Source of the DNA: Grammothele lineata
Lineage: Eukaryota; Basidiomycota; Agaricomycetes; Polyporales; Polyporaceae
DNA length: 64,000 nt
Assembly (NCBI GenBank): GCA_002150815.3
Contig: NDFF03000038.1
Coordinates: forward strand, 310,001-374,000
Reading direction: 5' to 3'
Part shown: in pieces, positions 44,667-55,405 of the stretch
Numbering within the stretch: the stretch's first letter is position 1
Layout: each line of letters starts with the position of its first letter
Program-made: the position numbers and the translations under genes
Notes under the pieces: model-generated
The model's input: the letters and a program-made list of their open reading frames with translations, nothing else
Databases searched by the model: none
What the model was told of the DNA's origin: nothing

Positions 44667-45384
44667 TTAGGTTGCGGCAAAGATAGTGATTACCGCGCTC
44701 CCGTTCTGTCCTTCCGGAAAGGTAATGTTGGCAATGAGGAATCGGCTATTTAAGTAGCTGTGCGTAGGGGAGTCTGTCTCCATGTGCCTGCGAACATGAA
44801 GGGGGACTTGTTCAGTCCACAAAGTCGTACGCGAGTCGTAAAATAATAAAATACGCACAAGAACAGAAGTGTTGAGTCGAACACATTCCTATGAGAGGGC
44901 AGTCAGCTTTAACGGAATATCAAATCGTAGTAGCGTCTCATACCCAATGCCTGTTGCCTTAATGTAGGCAGTCCTTTGGTCGACAATCCAGCGAAGAGGC
45001 TGGACACCCTCGACATAAAATATTCCGTCGTTCGAGATGAGACCGGTATCTGCAGTCGGATAGAAATCGGCGACAAGGTTCCCATCGGTGTCGGTTAGAC
45101 TGCCACTAGAGGCATGCAACAGCCAAGCTATTAGCACATTGCCGAAACGACGACTGTAGCGATGGTGCGACTCACCCCGAGGTGGGAATGTGCACACGTG
45201 TCCCAACGGGGCCATGTACAAGGTCATTCTCGCCGGACTGGAGGATTGTACCGACAAAAAGCGTCTCAAACTGAGGGACCTGCGCAATCGCGAGCCGTCC
45301 AGTGGAATTGGACTGCGCGTGGGAGCCGAGGAATGGGAAGATGGTCGCAAGGAGAACGACGGAGAGAAGAGAGAAGAGACGCAT
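44667..45384 (-). CDS. small secreted protein
   Basis: Three exons. Exon 1 (45384-45176) encodes a classic signal peptide (MRLFSLLSVVLLATIFPFLG, cleavage after SHA) and LAIAQVPQFETLFVGTIL. Exon 2 begins at 45105: GSLTDTDGNLVADFYPTADT, GLISNDGIFYVEGVQPLRWI, ending ATGIG. Exon 3 gives HMETDSPTHSYLNSRFLIAN, ITFPEG, TIFAAT, stop at 44667. In-frame stops after GIG and after TSG are in the introns. Mature size is about 125 residues with few Cys, so it is not a Cys-knot effector. Related secreted proteins of unknown function occur across wood-decay fungi. N-glycosylation sites lie at NST and NIT. Confidence 0.75.
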
Positions 45385-47620
45385 ACTTGCAAGTAGAGCA
45401 ACAGGGGTAGGACTGTCGACAAAACGTGGATCAGTGAACTATCATTTATATACCGTGCCCTCTGTGCTGGCGGTGCTGAGTGCGTAGTATAGATACAGCG
45501 ACAGGCGAAGCTGGTGGTTCGATCTTGTAAATGACAACTCCACCGGTTGGCTACGGTGCTGTACACTCGACCGCCTCAAAGTCACGCCTATACGTTCGAG
45601 CTCCTATCCACCACAGTCCGGTAACACGATCGCAAACCTAGACGTCTTGACGCGCATTATCAGATATTGAGCGCGAAGAGTGAGAACGTACTACGTAAAC
45701 GGCACGCTCGCAAGGCACCGATAGGGAATCCCCTTTGATGAAAACACGGTATTCAGCGCTTGCAAGAGAAAAAGTCGAGCATTAGGTGGAGAAAAACGTA
45801 ACTATATGCGCTTTGAGCAACACCTATCGGAATCACTCTTCAACGAATACGCTGCCGTCATGTCACCGACGCGGCGTCTCTCAATCGGTGACTCGGTGCA
45901 CAGCGATTACGAGCCCTGCAAATATAGAACGACCTCGAGGGAACGTTAGACATAAATAAATTGCGAACTACTTACATCAGCTGGAGAGTATCACAATGAT
46001 GAATATCAGGAGCTGAAGCGCGTAGCCAGCATCACCTTGGGCAGTCGACGATTCGCCTAGAAGCGACGCACCCTGGCGGTACGAGCCGAAGATATTCACT
46101 CTTAATGTAAGGAGAACAAATAAATGCAAACATCAGCCACAACTCGCCACCTGGCTTCCGTCACGCCGGCAGCCCACTGCATCCGTGACCTCTTTCAAAC
46201 TTCTCGGAGTCCGAGCGACGGTATTGTTGAGAAGCTGAGTCGTATTGCTATATCAAAGGTTTTCACTAGAACCTTGCTCTGTTTAACTACACGCGATGCA
46301 AGCTGGTAGTATCCGGCGTCCAAGTGACTCGGGGCCCTTTATCAAAAGCGCCCTGAACTTTGTGGACTCAGCCACAGCGCGAGTGTGAGTACGGGGTCTC
46401 ATCGCCGTGCCTACCTAACACCCTCGTTCTACTTGCATCCTAGTGCGTCTTCCTGCCTCTGTTGGAATATTGTAGTGTACCTCCCGGTCCGGTGCGAGCT
46501 CCGCGCTCATTGGTTGGTTGGCTCCCGGTTCCGTAACATTACCGTACCCGTGACCCGTCGCTCAGGTATACTGTACGCTCGCTGTTCCCTGCGCACTTCG
46601 CGCGTTTACCCTCTTCCTCCTCGTATCCGCCCACTCGCGCTACCTCCTCCTCGCCGTTCCTGTACGTAGGGCCTAAACGCGATCCTCGTTCTTTGTCCGC
46701 GCGCTCTCGTCCGACCGAGCTCCCCACCCGCAATCTTTCAGCCTCAGCCGGAAATGACGAGGTACGACCCAATACAGTGGACGATCTTCTGATTCAGCTC
46801 AGCTCGCTCCTCACGGCCGCGCTGAATACTGTTCCACGGCAGCTTTCCCGCAACCAGCGCACCGAGACAGACGGAGAGAACATCAGCGCTCGTCTTTAGC
46901 GCAAGCCACAGGGCCGTGTGTACCGGGCGGCGTAAGCTTTCCACCTTATCCCCGGATCTTTTCCCAGCGTCCCGCCACTGCAGGCGTTATGACGCTGTGT
47001 GGGGGAGAGGAGTGGCACCGATACAAGCGAGGATGAAGGTCCTGTCAACATACATTTTCTACTATAGGCAGCCTACACAAAGAGAAAGATTCTACTACCA
47101 GCACTTTGGGATCAATTTCAATGCAGATCCTGTCCCTACGTGACTCTCAGGTGAGGAATATATGCTACCAACCGGAAGGCCCGTGAGCGCATGGTGCTCG
47201 CTGCATCATATCGGTATCAACTTAGGCGTTTTCACTCGTGACGGTGCCCTGTGGAGAGCGCTTCTCGGGCGATCTAAGTGCGCAATGTGGGAGATTGAAA
47301 GGCGATGGCTCACGTTAAAGCACTGGTTTACAGCGGCCCCACGAGCGCACGTGTGCAGCGCAGCGGCGCGGGCTCTCCAAGTGGTCGCGCAGCGCTTAGG
47401 ATGCAACGGCACACGCGTTTCTGCGAGGCACCCGCGCCGCACAACTGATACAACACCCAGATAACAACACTCACCGTCCTTACGCAACTAGCTTCCTCAG
47501 TCGACGGAGCCACTTTAGTCTTAATTTCTCCTTCATCTTCACCTTTATTCAGCGTCCGATGTTGCAGAGCCGAATGGACACTGCACGCGTAGATGGAATC
47601 GCTGTGCATTCCCTGCAGTG
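45385..47620. other. long stretch with no recognised gene
   Basis: About 2.2 kb. A frame at 46693-46899 (NTVDDLLIQLSSLLTAAL) looks somewhat protein-like but is isolated. Motif copy E lies at 46114-46155. The rest looks like old duplicated and decayed sequence leading into the MFS relic at 47621. Confidence 0.35.
46114..46155 (+). repeat. dispersed motif, copy E
   Basis: GAACAAATAAATGCAAACAT then CAGCCACAACTCGCCACC. Same orientation as the others and about 1.5 kb before an MFS relic, paralleling copies A and B, which precede the MFS genes. Confidence 0.5.
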
Positions 47621-47735
47621 ATGCCTTCTGTTGCGCTCGCTGGTTATGTCATCCGCTTCGCAACCTCTTTGCCGGGGGCGGGATACGCAGGCACTACGAC
47701 TTCTGCATGTGGGGCTAGCCTATTCTTCACGTGCT
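47621..47735 (+). pseudogene. MFS transporter relic
   Basis: The frame reads ALAGYVIRFATSLPGAGYAG and TTTSACGASLFFTC. This matches ALAGYVILFATSSPGVGYAG and TVIVACGVSPCVAC of the MFS copy at 33653 and its twin at 37770, both in protein and DNA. Similarity ends abruptly on both sides; no other exons were found. It is the remnant of a third copy of the duplicated transporter. Confidence 0.75.
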
Positions 47736-48439
47736 CTCGAAGCGGTATATTCGGCCTCATCTCATACTGTAGCGGGGACGCTGGCTACGAAAGGGCGTCA
47801 TCACGTCACCTACGGCACTTATGTCTCACCTCACACCGCCCCTCTCTACATGATGTAACAGTTCAGCACACGGAAGGCACGCCATATCATGTCCTCAAGC
47901 TGTGGCCGCCTCGCAACTATAGTTGAGAGTGGTCCGCACGGTACTAACTACATCCGAACAGCGATGTTACCTGTCTGTGCCTACCCATCACCGATCGTTG
48001 GGAGGGTATCATCGTAGACGCTCCTACATTTGCTTCTACATTGACTGCGTTGTTAGATGAGGCGTAGTCGAGCAATGCGTTGGTTATAACCAACCATGTG
48101 CTTGGGGCAGCCGAATGATAGGGGGCATCCCTGGGCACTACACAAGAAGGACCGGAGCAAGGGACTTCCGTGCGCGTCTATGCGTTGTTCGTGGAGTGTC
48201 TTTGAAGATATATAGACCCGTGAGTACTCGTCCCCTTGCACAATCCATCGACTATAGGCGTGCTGCACAGTATGTCCTCAGATACAGTCCTGTTGGCTGC
48301 CGAAGTAAAGCTATATGAAGAGGCGTATGTAATACAGACTCCATCCTGCCTAAAAGCTGACCTCCTCTGTAGAACTCTATTGCTCCGGTTGTCTTCGGCA
48401 TTGGCGGGTATGCTCTTTGTCGCAACACGCACAGCGGAA

Positions 48440-49470
48440 GACGCTCACATCATCACAGTGCTTCTAATATACGATCTCATCCTCCACCTACCAGACGAAA
48501 TAGAAGTTTTATGGCATAGAAGGAATACTGGCGTTACTTACCTCCTGATGGCCACCCGCATCGTCCAGATTTTTCTCTTCTTGTCACCGGTAGCTCCCAC
48601 ACCAGTGAATGCTAAGGCAGGTGCATCTCATGTCGATGAGAGAGTTACAGTACTAATGGCGCCACCTGTGAATTAGGCGTCAGTGCGGCTAGTCATCAAC
48701 GAAAGACATGTCTGACAGGATGAACTCTCATTGACAGACTATACGTGTATTTGGTGATGGTCCAGATTCTGAAGCTTTACTCCTACATTGGCTGGGCTGG
48801 TAAGTAATTGTACAAATAGCTGAAACGAATGGATTAACTTTCGCGAATTGTGTGTTTTCGTTCAGTTCTCTCAGCATGGCGTGTCTACGCACTTACCAGG
48901 CGAAATACGTACCTCACTATCATAGTCTTTGTTCTCACCCTCAGCTTTATGGTACCCAGCCTCATCGTACGTATTTTTCATCAGTGTATGGGAACCAATA
49001 CAACAACTAACATAACTCGTAGAACTTCGTTTTTCAAGAGATATTTGATCCGTATGACGAGATCTCTAGTGAATGGTTACAAAAGATCCTCAGCGATCCA
49101 GCATATAACGCTCGGTGAGCACTTTTGACTATCGACTTGTGTTCGCGGTATACTCATCTTAGCAACATGTTACAGTGAGCGTCCTATTCGCTCAGTGTCT
49201 ACAATAATTGTCTGACTATTACTGGGCTCACCCACCTAGTTCTGTGGTCGTCGCGATGCCTCTTCCTGTTGGGAGAGGTAATTGTTGTATGGATCACTCT
49301 TCTACAGGTAGCAAAGGCAAGCCCTCTTCGTCAGCCATTTCGGAATCATCAGCAGTCAATCGTCTCGGTCTTACTTGAGAACGGTCAAGTTTTCTTGAAT
49401 TATCTACAGGCGAGTCCGCACTCATGCTCTTGGATCTTCCGACAGGTATCGCCTCCTTTTGGTGAGTTAT
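48440..49470 (+). CDS. DUF6533 membrane protein, possibly decayed
   Basis: Recognisable blocks in order: VLLIYDLILHLPDEIEVLWH, RRNTGVTYLLMATRIVQIFL (the DUF6533 core, about 48458-48590), ILKLYSYIGWA, intron with GTAAGT near 48801 and acceptor near 48864, then LSAWRVYALTRRNTYLTIIV and FVLTLSFMVPSL, later SRCLFLLGEVIVVWITLLQ and QSIVSVLLENG. The order and spacing match the seven-TM DUF6533 proteins (core, ALRVYAL helix, RACL helix, VLLRDG loop). I could not find a convincing first exon or a clean C-terminus, so the limits are approximate and the gene may be a decaying copy. Confidence 0.55.
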
Positions 49471-49479
49471 CCGCGTAAC

Positions 49480-50321
49480 ACCCTTGATCGCATATCGAAT
49501 AGCACGATCAGTATTCCCGTGGTACTCAATGTGGCAACGTTCGCTCTTGACTTCAAGGTAGAGCGCTGGGTCACAACTTGGTTTATCCCGGTGTCTGAGG
49601 CTGCGTATACTTACTAGGACAAGCAATCGACCATCAATCTAATGGAGCAAATCCTTGGGCATATACGAGATGCGTGAGTACATCAACGATCCTGGTGAGT
49701 ATCGCTCCTAAGATGACAACAGGGTCACAACCATTCTTTACTGCAACTTCCTGCTGCAACTCGGAGTACTCTCGCTCGAGCACGACCGGTCGGTCGCGCA
49801 CGGAGAACAGAACACAGACGACAATGACGCGAGGCTCACGAGTGGCATACTCATGTCTGAAGTTTCCGACACATCGTCTTTCCTATCCAATTGAACCCAG
49901 TCCACTATTCTTCCGAAACGAGGTTCCTTGACGAAAATGTCTTGCATCGCTCCAGTAGATGGCAATGATGATATTGATATACCCTGCTCGACGTTCTGTG
50001 TTCCACAATTCCACGTCTAACCTCTTCTTGCGCGCATACTATAGTTTGGGAATCGGGAATCGATAAAGAAACCTTCCACAACTAGAGCGTGGATGTGGAC
50101 CACATCATAGCATGTTACCCAGCATTATAGCTCAGGGTGACAGCGGACTACCGTCATCGTGTTCACCCTGCTGACGCCAACGTCCGAAAGGACCGCGAGG
50201 TTGTCGAGCATAAAACCAAGCTAGAGTTGAACGTATTCCATTAATGATAGAAATACAGCCGCGAAAGAAGAACTATGCTACAGGGGCAAAGACAGGTGAG
50301 GGGATCGGTACGAGCTATCGC
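49480..50321. other. intergenic, no gene seen
   Basis: About 0.8 kb between the DUF6533 gene and the 3' end of the minus-strand small HSP. Only short frames; no repeat found. Confidence 0.35.
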
Positions 50322-50914
50322 TCATACGATAGTGATCTTCTTGGGAAGCTGCTCGGGAGTCTGACGAGGGTAGGACACAGTCAGGACCCCATTCTCCATC
50401 GCAGCCTTGATCTCCTCAGGCTATATACAGAATCCCGTCAGCATTCTGCTCGAGACGCGAAGGCGGAACAGAAGGGTGCATACCTTGACGCCCTCAGGGA
50501 CAGGCAGCGTCCGCGAGAACCGGCCGAAGCGGCGCTCTCGCACGACAAACCCGTTCTCGTCCCGGTCGGACTCGAACTTGGTCTCACCCGAGACGGTGAG
50601 GTGGTTGTTGTGGATGTCGATGGTCACGTCCTGCTTGTTGATGCCGGGGAGCTCGAATGTTGCGGTCACAAGGTTCTTCTCCTTGTCCTCGTGCACGTCC
50701 ATCCTGTACGGTAAGTTAGCGAACGCTCGATGAGCGAAGGCTGAGCGAGGCTGGAGACGTACCTTGGGCGAAGGGCGCGCGGCGCAACACTGTTGCCCGT
50801 GGACTGGGGCTGCGCGACTTGGGAGCCGCCGGTGCGACGAGCGAACGCCTCGTCGAACATGCGGTCGAAGTCGGAGAAGAAGGAGTCGTTGAAGATGGAA
50901 GAGACGAGCGACAT
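50322..50914 (-). CDS. small heat shock protein, HSP20 family (A)
   Basis: Three exons: 50914-50763, 50703-50481 and 50420-50322; 157 aa. The N-terminus MSLVSSIFNDSFFSDFDRMF is the usual hydrophobic arm. The alpha-crystallin domain starts at MDVHEDKEKNLVTATFELPG and includes VVRERRFGRFSRTLPVPEG and the ENGVLTV core near the end, finishing KKITIV. Small HSPs form oligomers that hold unfolding proteins in the cytosol. The gene is head-to-head with a second HSP20 gene starting 851 bp away, with which it shares intron positions and a near-identical domain, so they arose by inverted duplication. On its own strand GTATAAG lies at about 51022-51028. Confidence 0.93.
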
Positions 50915-51173
50915 GGTGGTGATGAGAGAGGTAGAGGCGAAGATTGAGAGGCGAGTAGTCGATGTCGAGATGTTTGTCGTTCGAGTTTCTGCTGAGCTGC
51001 TCAACGCCGATGAAGGCCATACTTATACCTCCGGTCAGCCGAGCTGGTCATATCTCGAACTCGCGCGCATTATTCCTTCGGAGGACATGCTCAGGACACG
51101 AGCAAAGCGCGAGGAGCCTCGCGGTGGCGGGAAAGATCGAGAACAAACGCCCGCGCCCACTGAAAGGGGAAGG

Positions 51174-51228
51174 GATGCAAACATAGACAAATATCCGCCA
51201 CGCGCGCGGTTCGAGCCCGCCTCGTGCC
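51174..51228 (+). repeat. dispersed motif, copy F
   Basis: GCAAACATAGACAAATATCC then GCCACGCGCGCGGTTCGAGCCC. It lies in the intergenic space between the two HSP20 genes. GGTTCGAGCCC resembles a tRNA T-loop or B box. Confidence 0.65.
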
Positions 51229-51580
51229 AAAAGGGATTCCGAACTGCAGTCCGTCCATACGCATGGCGTCTGAGGCTACCTGGTGAACACTTACTGCCAT
51301 CGTTAACTATCGTAGCGGAAGGCGACGTACATTTGTGTTCACAGACTCTAACATGTCGGAACGCGTAGCGGGGCCAGCTGCGAACGCCTTTGAAGCCCAC
51401 AGCGCTCGAGGGCACAGCACGGATGTTCGAGAGATTTCCTCTCGTCCCCGTGTTCTGATCCTGCGTCAGACAACGTCATCAATGCGGAGGCACAGCATAA
51501 TGAATGAACTGAAGAAGTACGCACCATAATGGAATGGGCGCTGCGGCGAGTCGAGACAAGTCTCGCGCGGCACGGGCGTT

Positions 51581-51609
51581 TTCTGGAACTTTCACCGGCT
51601 CGAAGGTTC
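51581..51609 (+). promoter_or_regulatory. heat shock element cluster
   Basis: TTCTGGAACTTTC is a perfect three-unit HSE (TTC, GAA, TTC with 2-bp spacing); eight bases on, GAAGGTTC adds two more units. It lies 45-60 bp before the TATA box of the plus-strand HSP20 gene, so heat shock factor control is expected. Confidence 0.8.
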
Positions 51610-51638
51610 GTCTCCGGTCGAAAGGGGGCCTGAGGGCA

Positions 51639-51644
51639 TATAAA
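51639..51644 (+). promoter_or_regulatory. TATA box of HSP20 (B)
   Basis: TATAAA, 121 bp before ATG 51765 and just downstream of the HSE cluster. Confidence 0.7.
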
Positions 51645-51764
51645 CCGCCCTACCCGCGGCGAGCCCCTACTCAACAACAAACGCAAACACACTCGCATCT
51701 GCATCCTCGCCAGCTTTCGTCTTTCTACTCACCGCTTTCACCTTCACCTTCAAAGTCAAACACG

Positions 51765-52343
51765 ATGTCGCTCAGCTTCACCTCCCCCTTCTACTCCCTC
51801 GCCGACTTCGACCGCCTCTTCGACGAGGCCTTCAACTCTCGTACCTCTGCTCTCGTCCCTCGCGAGCGCAACGAAACCACCACCCGACCCATGCGCCCCA
51901 GGTACGTCCCCCCTCCCTTGCTCCCCCAACCTTCGCATGTCACTGACGACACACGCCACGCACAGGATGGACGTGCACGAGGACAAAGAGAAGAACCTCG
52001 TGACCGCGACGTTCGAGCTCCCGGGCCTGGCCAAGGAGAACGTGCACATCGACGTGCGCGACGGGGTGCTGAACGTCTCTGGGGAGTCCGTCATCTCGAC
52101 CGAGCGCGACGAGAAGGGCTACGCCGTGCGCGAGCGCCGGTTCGGGAAGTTCGCGAGGGCGCTGCCGCTCCCTCAGGGCATCAAGGTGAGCGTGATTGCT
52201 TGAGATGAAGATTGAGATGGGGGAGCTGACGGACGGTGTTGTAGCCGGAGGAAATTAAGGCGTCGATGGAGAACGGGATCTTGACGGTGACGTTCCCGAG
52301 GACGACGCCGGAGCAGGCGCCGCAGAAGATCACGATTTCTTGA
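51765..52343 (+). CDS. small heat shock protein, HSP20 family (B)
   Basis: Exons 51765-51901, 51966-52185 and 52245-52343; 151 aa. It starts MSLSFTSPFYSLADFDRLFD. The alpha-crystallin domain begins at the same MDVHEDKEKNLVTATFELPG block as its divergent partner and continues VHIDVRDGVLNVSGES, VRERRFGKFARALPLPQG and MENGILTVTFPRTTPEQ, ending KITIS. Intron positions match the partner. A TATA box and a strong heat shock element lie upstream. A second GGAACTTTC block occurs after the gene at 52454-52464. Cytosolic chaperone holdase. Confidence 0.93.
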
Positions 52344-52598
52344 ATGCTAATTCAACCACACGGGCTTCGGAAAACTGAAACGGATTTGTATCATAGTAGC
52401 AGTGACTGTATAACATAGTTTCCCTTCGTCCTCTTCATGGTGGGCACATTTGCTGGAACTTTCGACACAACGTCGTACCGTATCCTATGACGTCATCGTA
52501 AACCAACAGACATCACTCTCTGAACAGAGACTATTGGAATGAGACACGATCCGCGCAATCAGCGACGAGAGAAGACTCACCTGGAGCAAATTCATCCG

Positions 52599-53545
52599 TC
52601 AACGCGATGGCGGGGCCATTCCGCTCATCACCTCATACAGCCCTTCCATCTGCCTCCTACTCAGATTCTCACTCCAGAAGCGCATTATCGGCTCGAACTC
52701 GTCCTTGGACCGCGGCATGCCTTCGCCACGTTTCTGCACCTCCTCCACGCGCAAAAAGCCTTTGCGGAACGCAGCGAGCGCGTCCTTCGGCAGCGCCGAC
52801 TCTGCGGGTGGGGGGCGGTGGAAGACGAGGATAGGGGTCGGGCACGGCTTGGAGAGGGTAGGGTAGGAGAGGAGGGGGCCGCACACGCTCACTACAGAGC
52901 CGAACGAAGGTGCCGCGGGCAAGTCGGGAGATGAGGAGGACGAAGGGAGGGCCTTGGACTGACGGGCGACTTCTTCGCGCCAGTGCTTGAGCGCGAACTC
53001 AGCCGCGACGCTTCCGCCTTGGGCGAAGCCGAAGAAGTGGATGCGATTGAGGGGCCAGGCGCAGTCCCGGCTGAGGTGCTCGAGGACCTTCGTAAGGAGG
53101 TCGAGAGCCGGAGTGGGGTTGGGCCTGCCGATGAGCTCGCCGAGAGGATCAAAGGAGGTATACCATTGGAAGGCTTGCTCGTACAGGAACGGAATCCTGG
53201 TCGGGATCATCAGAAGGTGAGGAGACGGGGAGAAGGGTGGACATACTGTTCTGGCGCACGTAGCGCAAGCGTGGCTGTCTGTGGAAGATGCAGCTGTTTA
53301 CCCAGCTTTCCGAATGGCACTTGAGTATCCCCTACGCACGGCCCACACTGAGTGCTTTGCAGAGGAAAAAAACGAAGGAGATGCTCACCTAAACCGTGCA
53401 GGAGTATGAGCAAGTTCTCGTCCGTGCCATCATCACTCGGATTGTAGACGAACGGCACAGGAACCTTGGACGTCTGAGGAGGCGGCTTGGACTGGGGCGT
53501 CGTGTTTGTCGATTCTCGAAGACGTATCTCCTTTTCCTCAGACAT
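52599..53545 (-). CDS. lysophospholipase/carboxylesterase-like alpha/beta hydrolase
   Basis: Three exons: 53545-53389 (MSEEKEIRLRESTN to LLILLHGLG), a middle exon (GDTQVPFGKLGKQLHLPQTA, LALRAPEQ) and a final exon from about 53200 to 52599. LLILLHGLGDTQVPF is the oxyanion-hole strand of the phospholipase/carboxylesterase family (acyl-protein-thioesterase-like). The nucleophile elbow is FFGFAQGGSVAAE, where the family usually has GFSQGG; here the Ser position is Ala (GCC). Either another Ser (the one after GG) acts, or the protein lost that chemistry. The C-terminus (SKDEFEPIMRFWSENLSRRQ) is typical of a fungal subgroup. Cytosolic, no signal peptide. It is divergent from the phosphatase gene, with starts 268 bp apart. 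Confidence 0.82.
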
Positions 53546-53813
53546 CGCGCCGATATCCGGGTTTAATGAGGGGACTCTGAGGGGACTCGTCGGACAACGT
53601 TGCTAAATGAAAGGAAGAAACAATTTTTGGCGGATTGGCGACGGGGTGTGCGATGAGAGAGCAGCAGAGACGGAGTGGCAGAGAACATGCTGGACGTCGA
53701 GAGCGAAGCCGTCGCTGGCGCGAGCGCCCGACGCCCTCACGCTCCTGCGTTCCACCGCGACCATCCTCCTCGTCCTCGTCCTCGTCCCCGCCTCCCCGCC
53801 TCTCTGCTCTGCC

Positions 53814-55172
53814 ATGACCGTGTTCGACCCCGACAAGTGGCTTTCGATGGTGATGGAATGCCAACATCTACCTGAGGCCGACATGAAGGTCCTCTGCGAG
53901 CGCGTACGCTCCATCCTGCTTGAAGAGTCCAACATCCAGCCCGTCTCGAGCCCGGTCACCATCTGCGGCGACATCCACGGCCAGTTCTGGGACCTGCTCG
54001 AGCTGCTCAGGAAGGGCGGCATGGTCCCCGAGACGAGCTACATCTTCATGGCACGTATGCCCCCCTCCGTCGCGCGCGCGGGGACCGCTCAGACGGGGGC
54101 CGTAGGGCGACTTCGTCGACCGCGGGCATTACAGCCTCGAGACGGTCTCGTTGCTGCTCGTGCTTAAAGCAAAGTAAGTCTTCAACTCTAGGCTTCTATC
54201 GCGGGGGTGGCGGTTGAAGTGGTGCGCTAGATACCCGGACAAGGTCACACTGCTCCGAGGGAACCACGAGAGCAGGCAGATCACGCAGGTGTACGGGTTC
54301 TACGGTACGTCATCTTCCTCTGATTGCATCAGGATATCAACCCAACGCCCTTGCCAGACGAATGTCAACAAAAGTACGGCTCAGCACAAGTCTGGAAAGC
54401 GTGTTGTAACGTTTTCGACTACCTCAATCTCGCTGCCGTACGTCTCTTACCCCAAGAATGTGTTCTTTTTTGTCTCATTCTAGCCTCGTAGATCATTGAC
54501 GGAGAGACATTATGCGTACACGGCGGCCTCTCACCCGACATCCGAACATTAGACCAGATTAGAGTCCTGTCACGAGCACAGGAGATTCCGCATGAGGGCG
54601 CATTCTGCGGTAGGTGGCGCACACACACACCCTCCCCCGAACTTTGTCAACTTACACGAGCCAAACCATAGATCTCATGTGGTCAGACCCGGATGACATC
54701 GAGAACTGGGCAGTGAGTCCACGAGGGGCAGGATGGCTGTTCGGAGGGAGCGTCACGCGCGAGGTACGTCCGCCCCTTCCAACCCCGCACGAGCACCCCG
54801 CTTCATCTCCCATCCTCCATTTTCCCCATGTATCTCTCAAAACGCAAGTTCAACCACGTCAACTCGCTCGGGCTCATCGCGCGCGCGCACCAGCTCGTTC
54901 AAGAGGGGTACAAGTACATGTTCGACGAGCAGCTCGTCACGGTCTGGTCCGCGCCCAACTACTGCTATCGTTGCGGGAACATGGCTTCGGTGCTGACCAT
55001 TCGTGACGGAGAGCGCTCGTTTGTTGTGTACGACGCCGCGCCCGAGAACGAGCGCGACAAGGGCATGCAGAGGACGCGGAAGATGGTGAGTCGTCTCGCT
55101 CGGTTGGTGTTGGAGGTTGAGAAGAGACTGATGTAAGGGTGCGGACAGGGCAATATGCCGTATTTTGTATAG
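53814..55172 (+). CDS. SIT4: SIT4/PP6-type Ser/Thr protein phosphatase catalytic subunit
   Basis: ATG 53814 ([20 protein letters not shown]). Metal and catalytic motifs are all present: [54 protein letters not shown] and [12 protein letters not shown]. Sequence such as [30 protein letters not shown] and [12 protein letters not shown] fits Sit4/PP6 better than PP2A or PP4. Seven introns; the first (54051-54105) begins GC, not GT, yet is the only splice that joins YIFM to GDFVDRG. The last intron precedes GNMPYFV; the family ends in YFL, so the final Leu is Val. Sit4 acts with SAP subunits in TOR, cell-cycle and ER-traffic control in the cytosol and nucleus. Confidence 0.92.
54051..54105 (+). 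other. GC-AG intron in SIT4 gene
   Basis: Exon 1 ends TTCATG and the intron starts GCACGT and ends CCGTAG, 55 bp. Alternative GT donors nearby do not restore the conserved FMGDFVDRG motif. Confidence 0.8.
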
Positions 55173-55405
55173 ATGTAACTTATTGGCAGATATTGTACGT
55201 TGCGGTGCTCCCCGGATGCATTTCTTTCGCAGTATTGAGTCGTCGCTTGATCTCGCTCGGGCCCTCGGACTGAAACTCTACTAACGCATGAAGGTCATGG
55301 TATCTTGATTGCAGGTGAGCATATACGTGTATACCACGAATGCGAGTCGCTAACCGAAATCAACGCAGACTGCCTCTCGAAACGCCTTGAGTACCTCTGC
55401 CCAGC

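Noticed and set aside
52450..52470. Heat shock element (GGAACTTTC) downstream of HSP20 (B)
   Set aside because: Only two units, and it lies between the 3' ends of two convergent genes, so a promoter role is unlikely.
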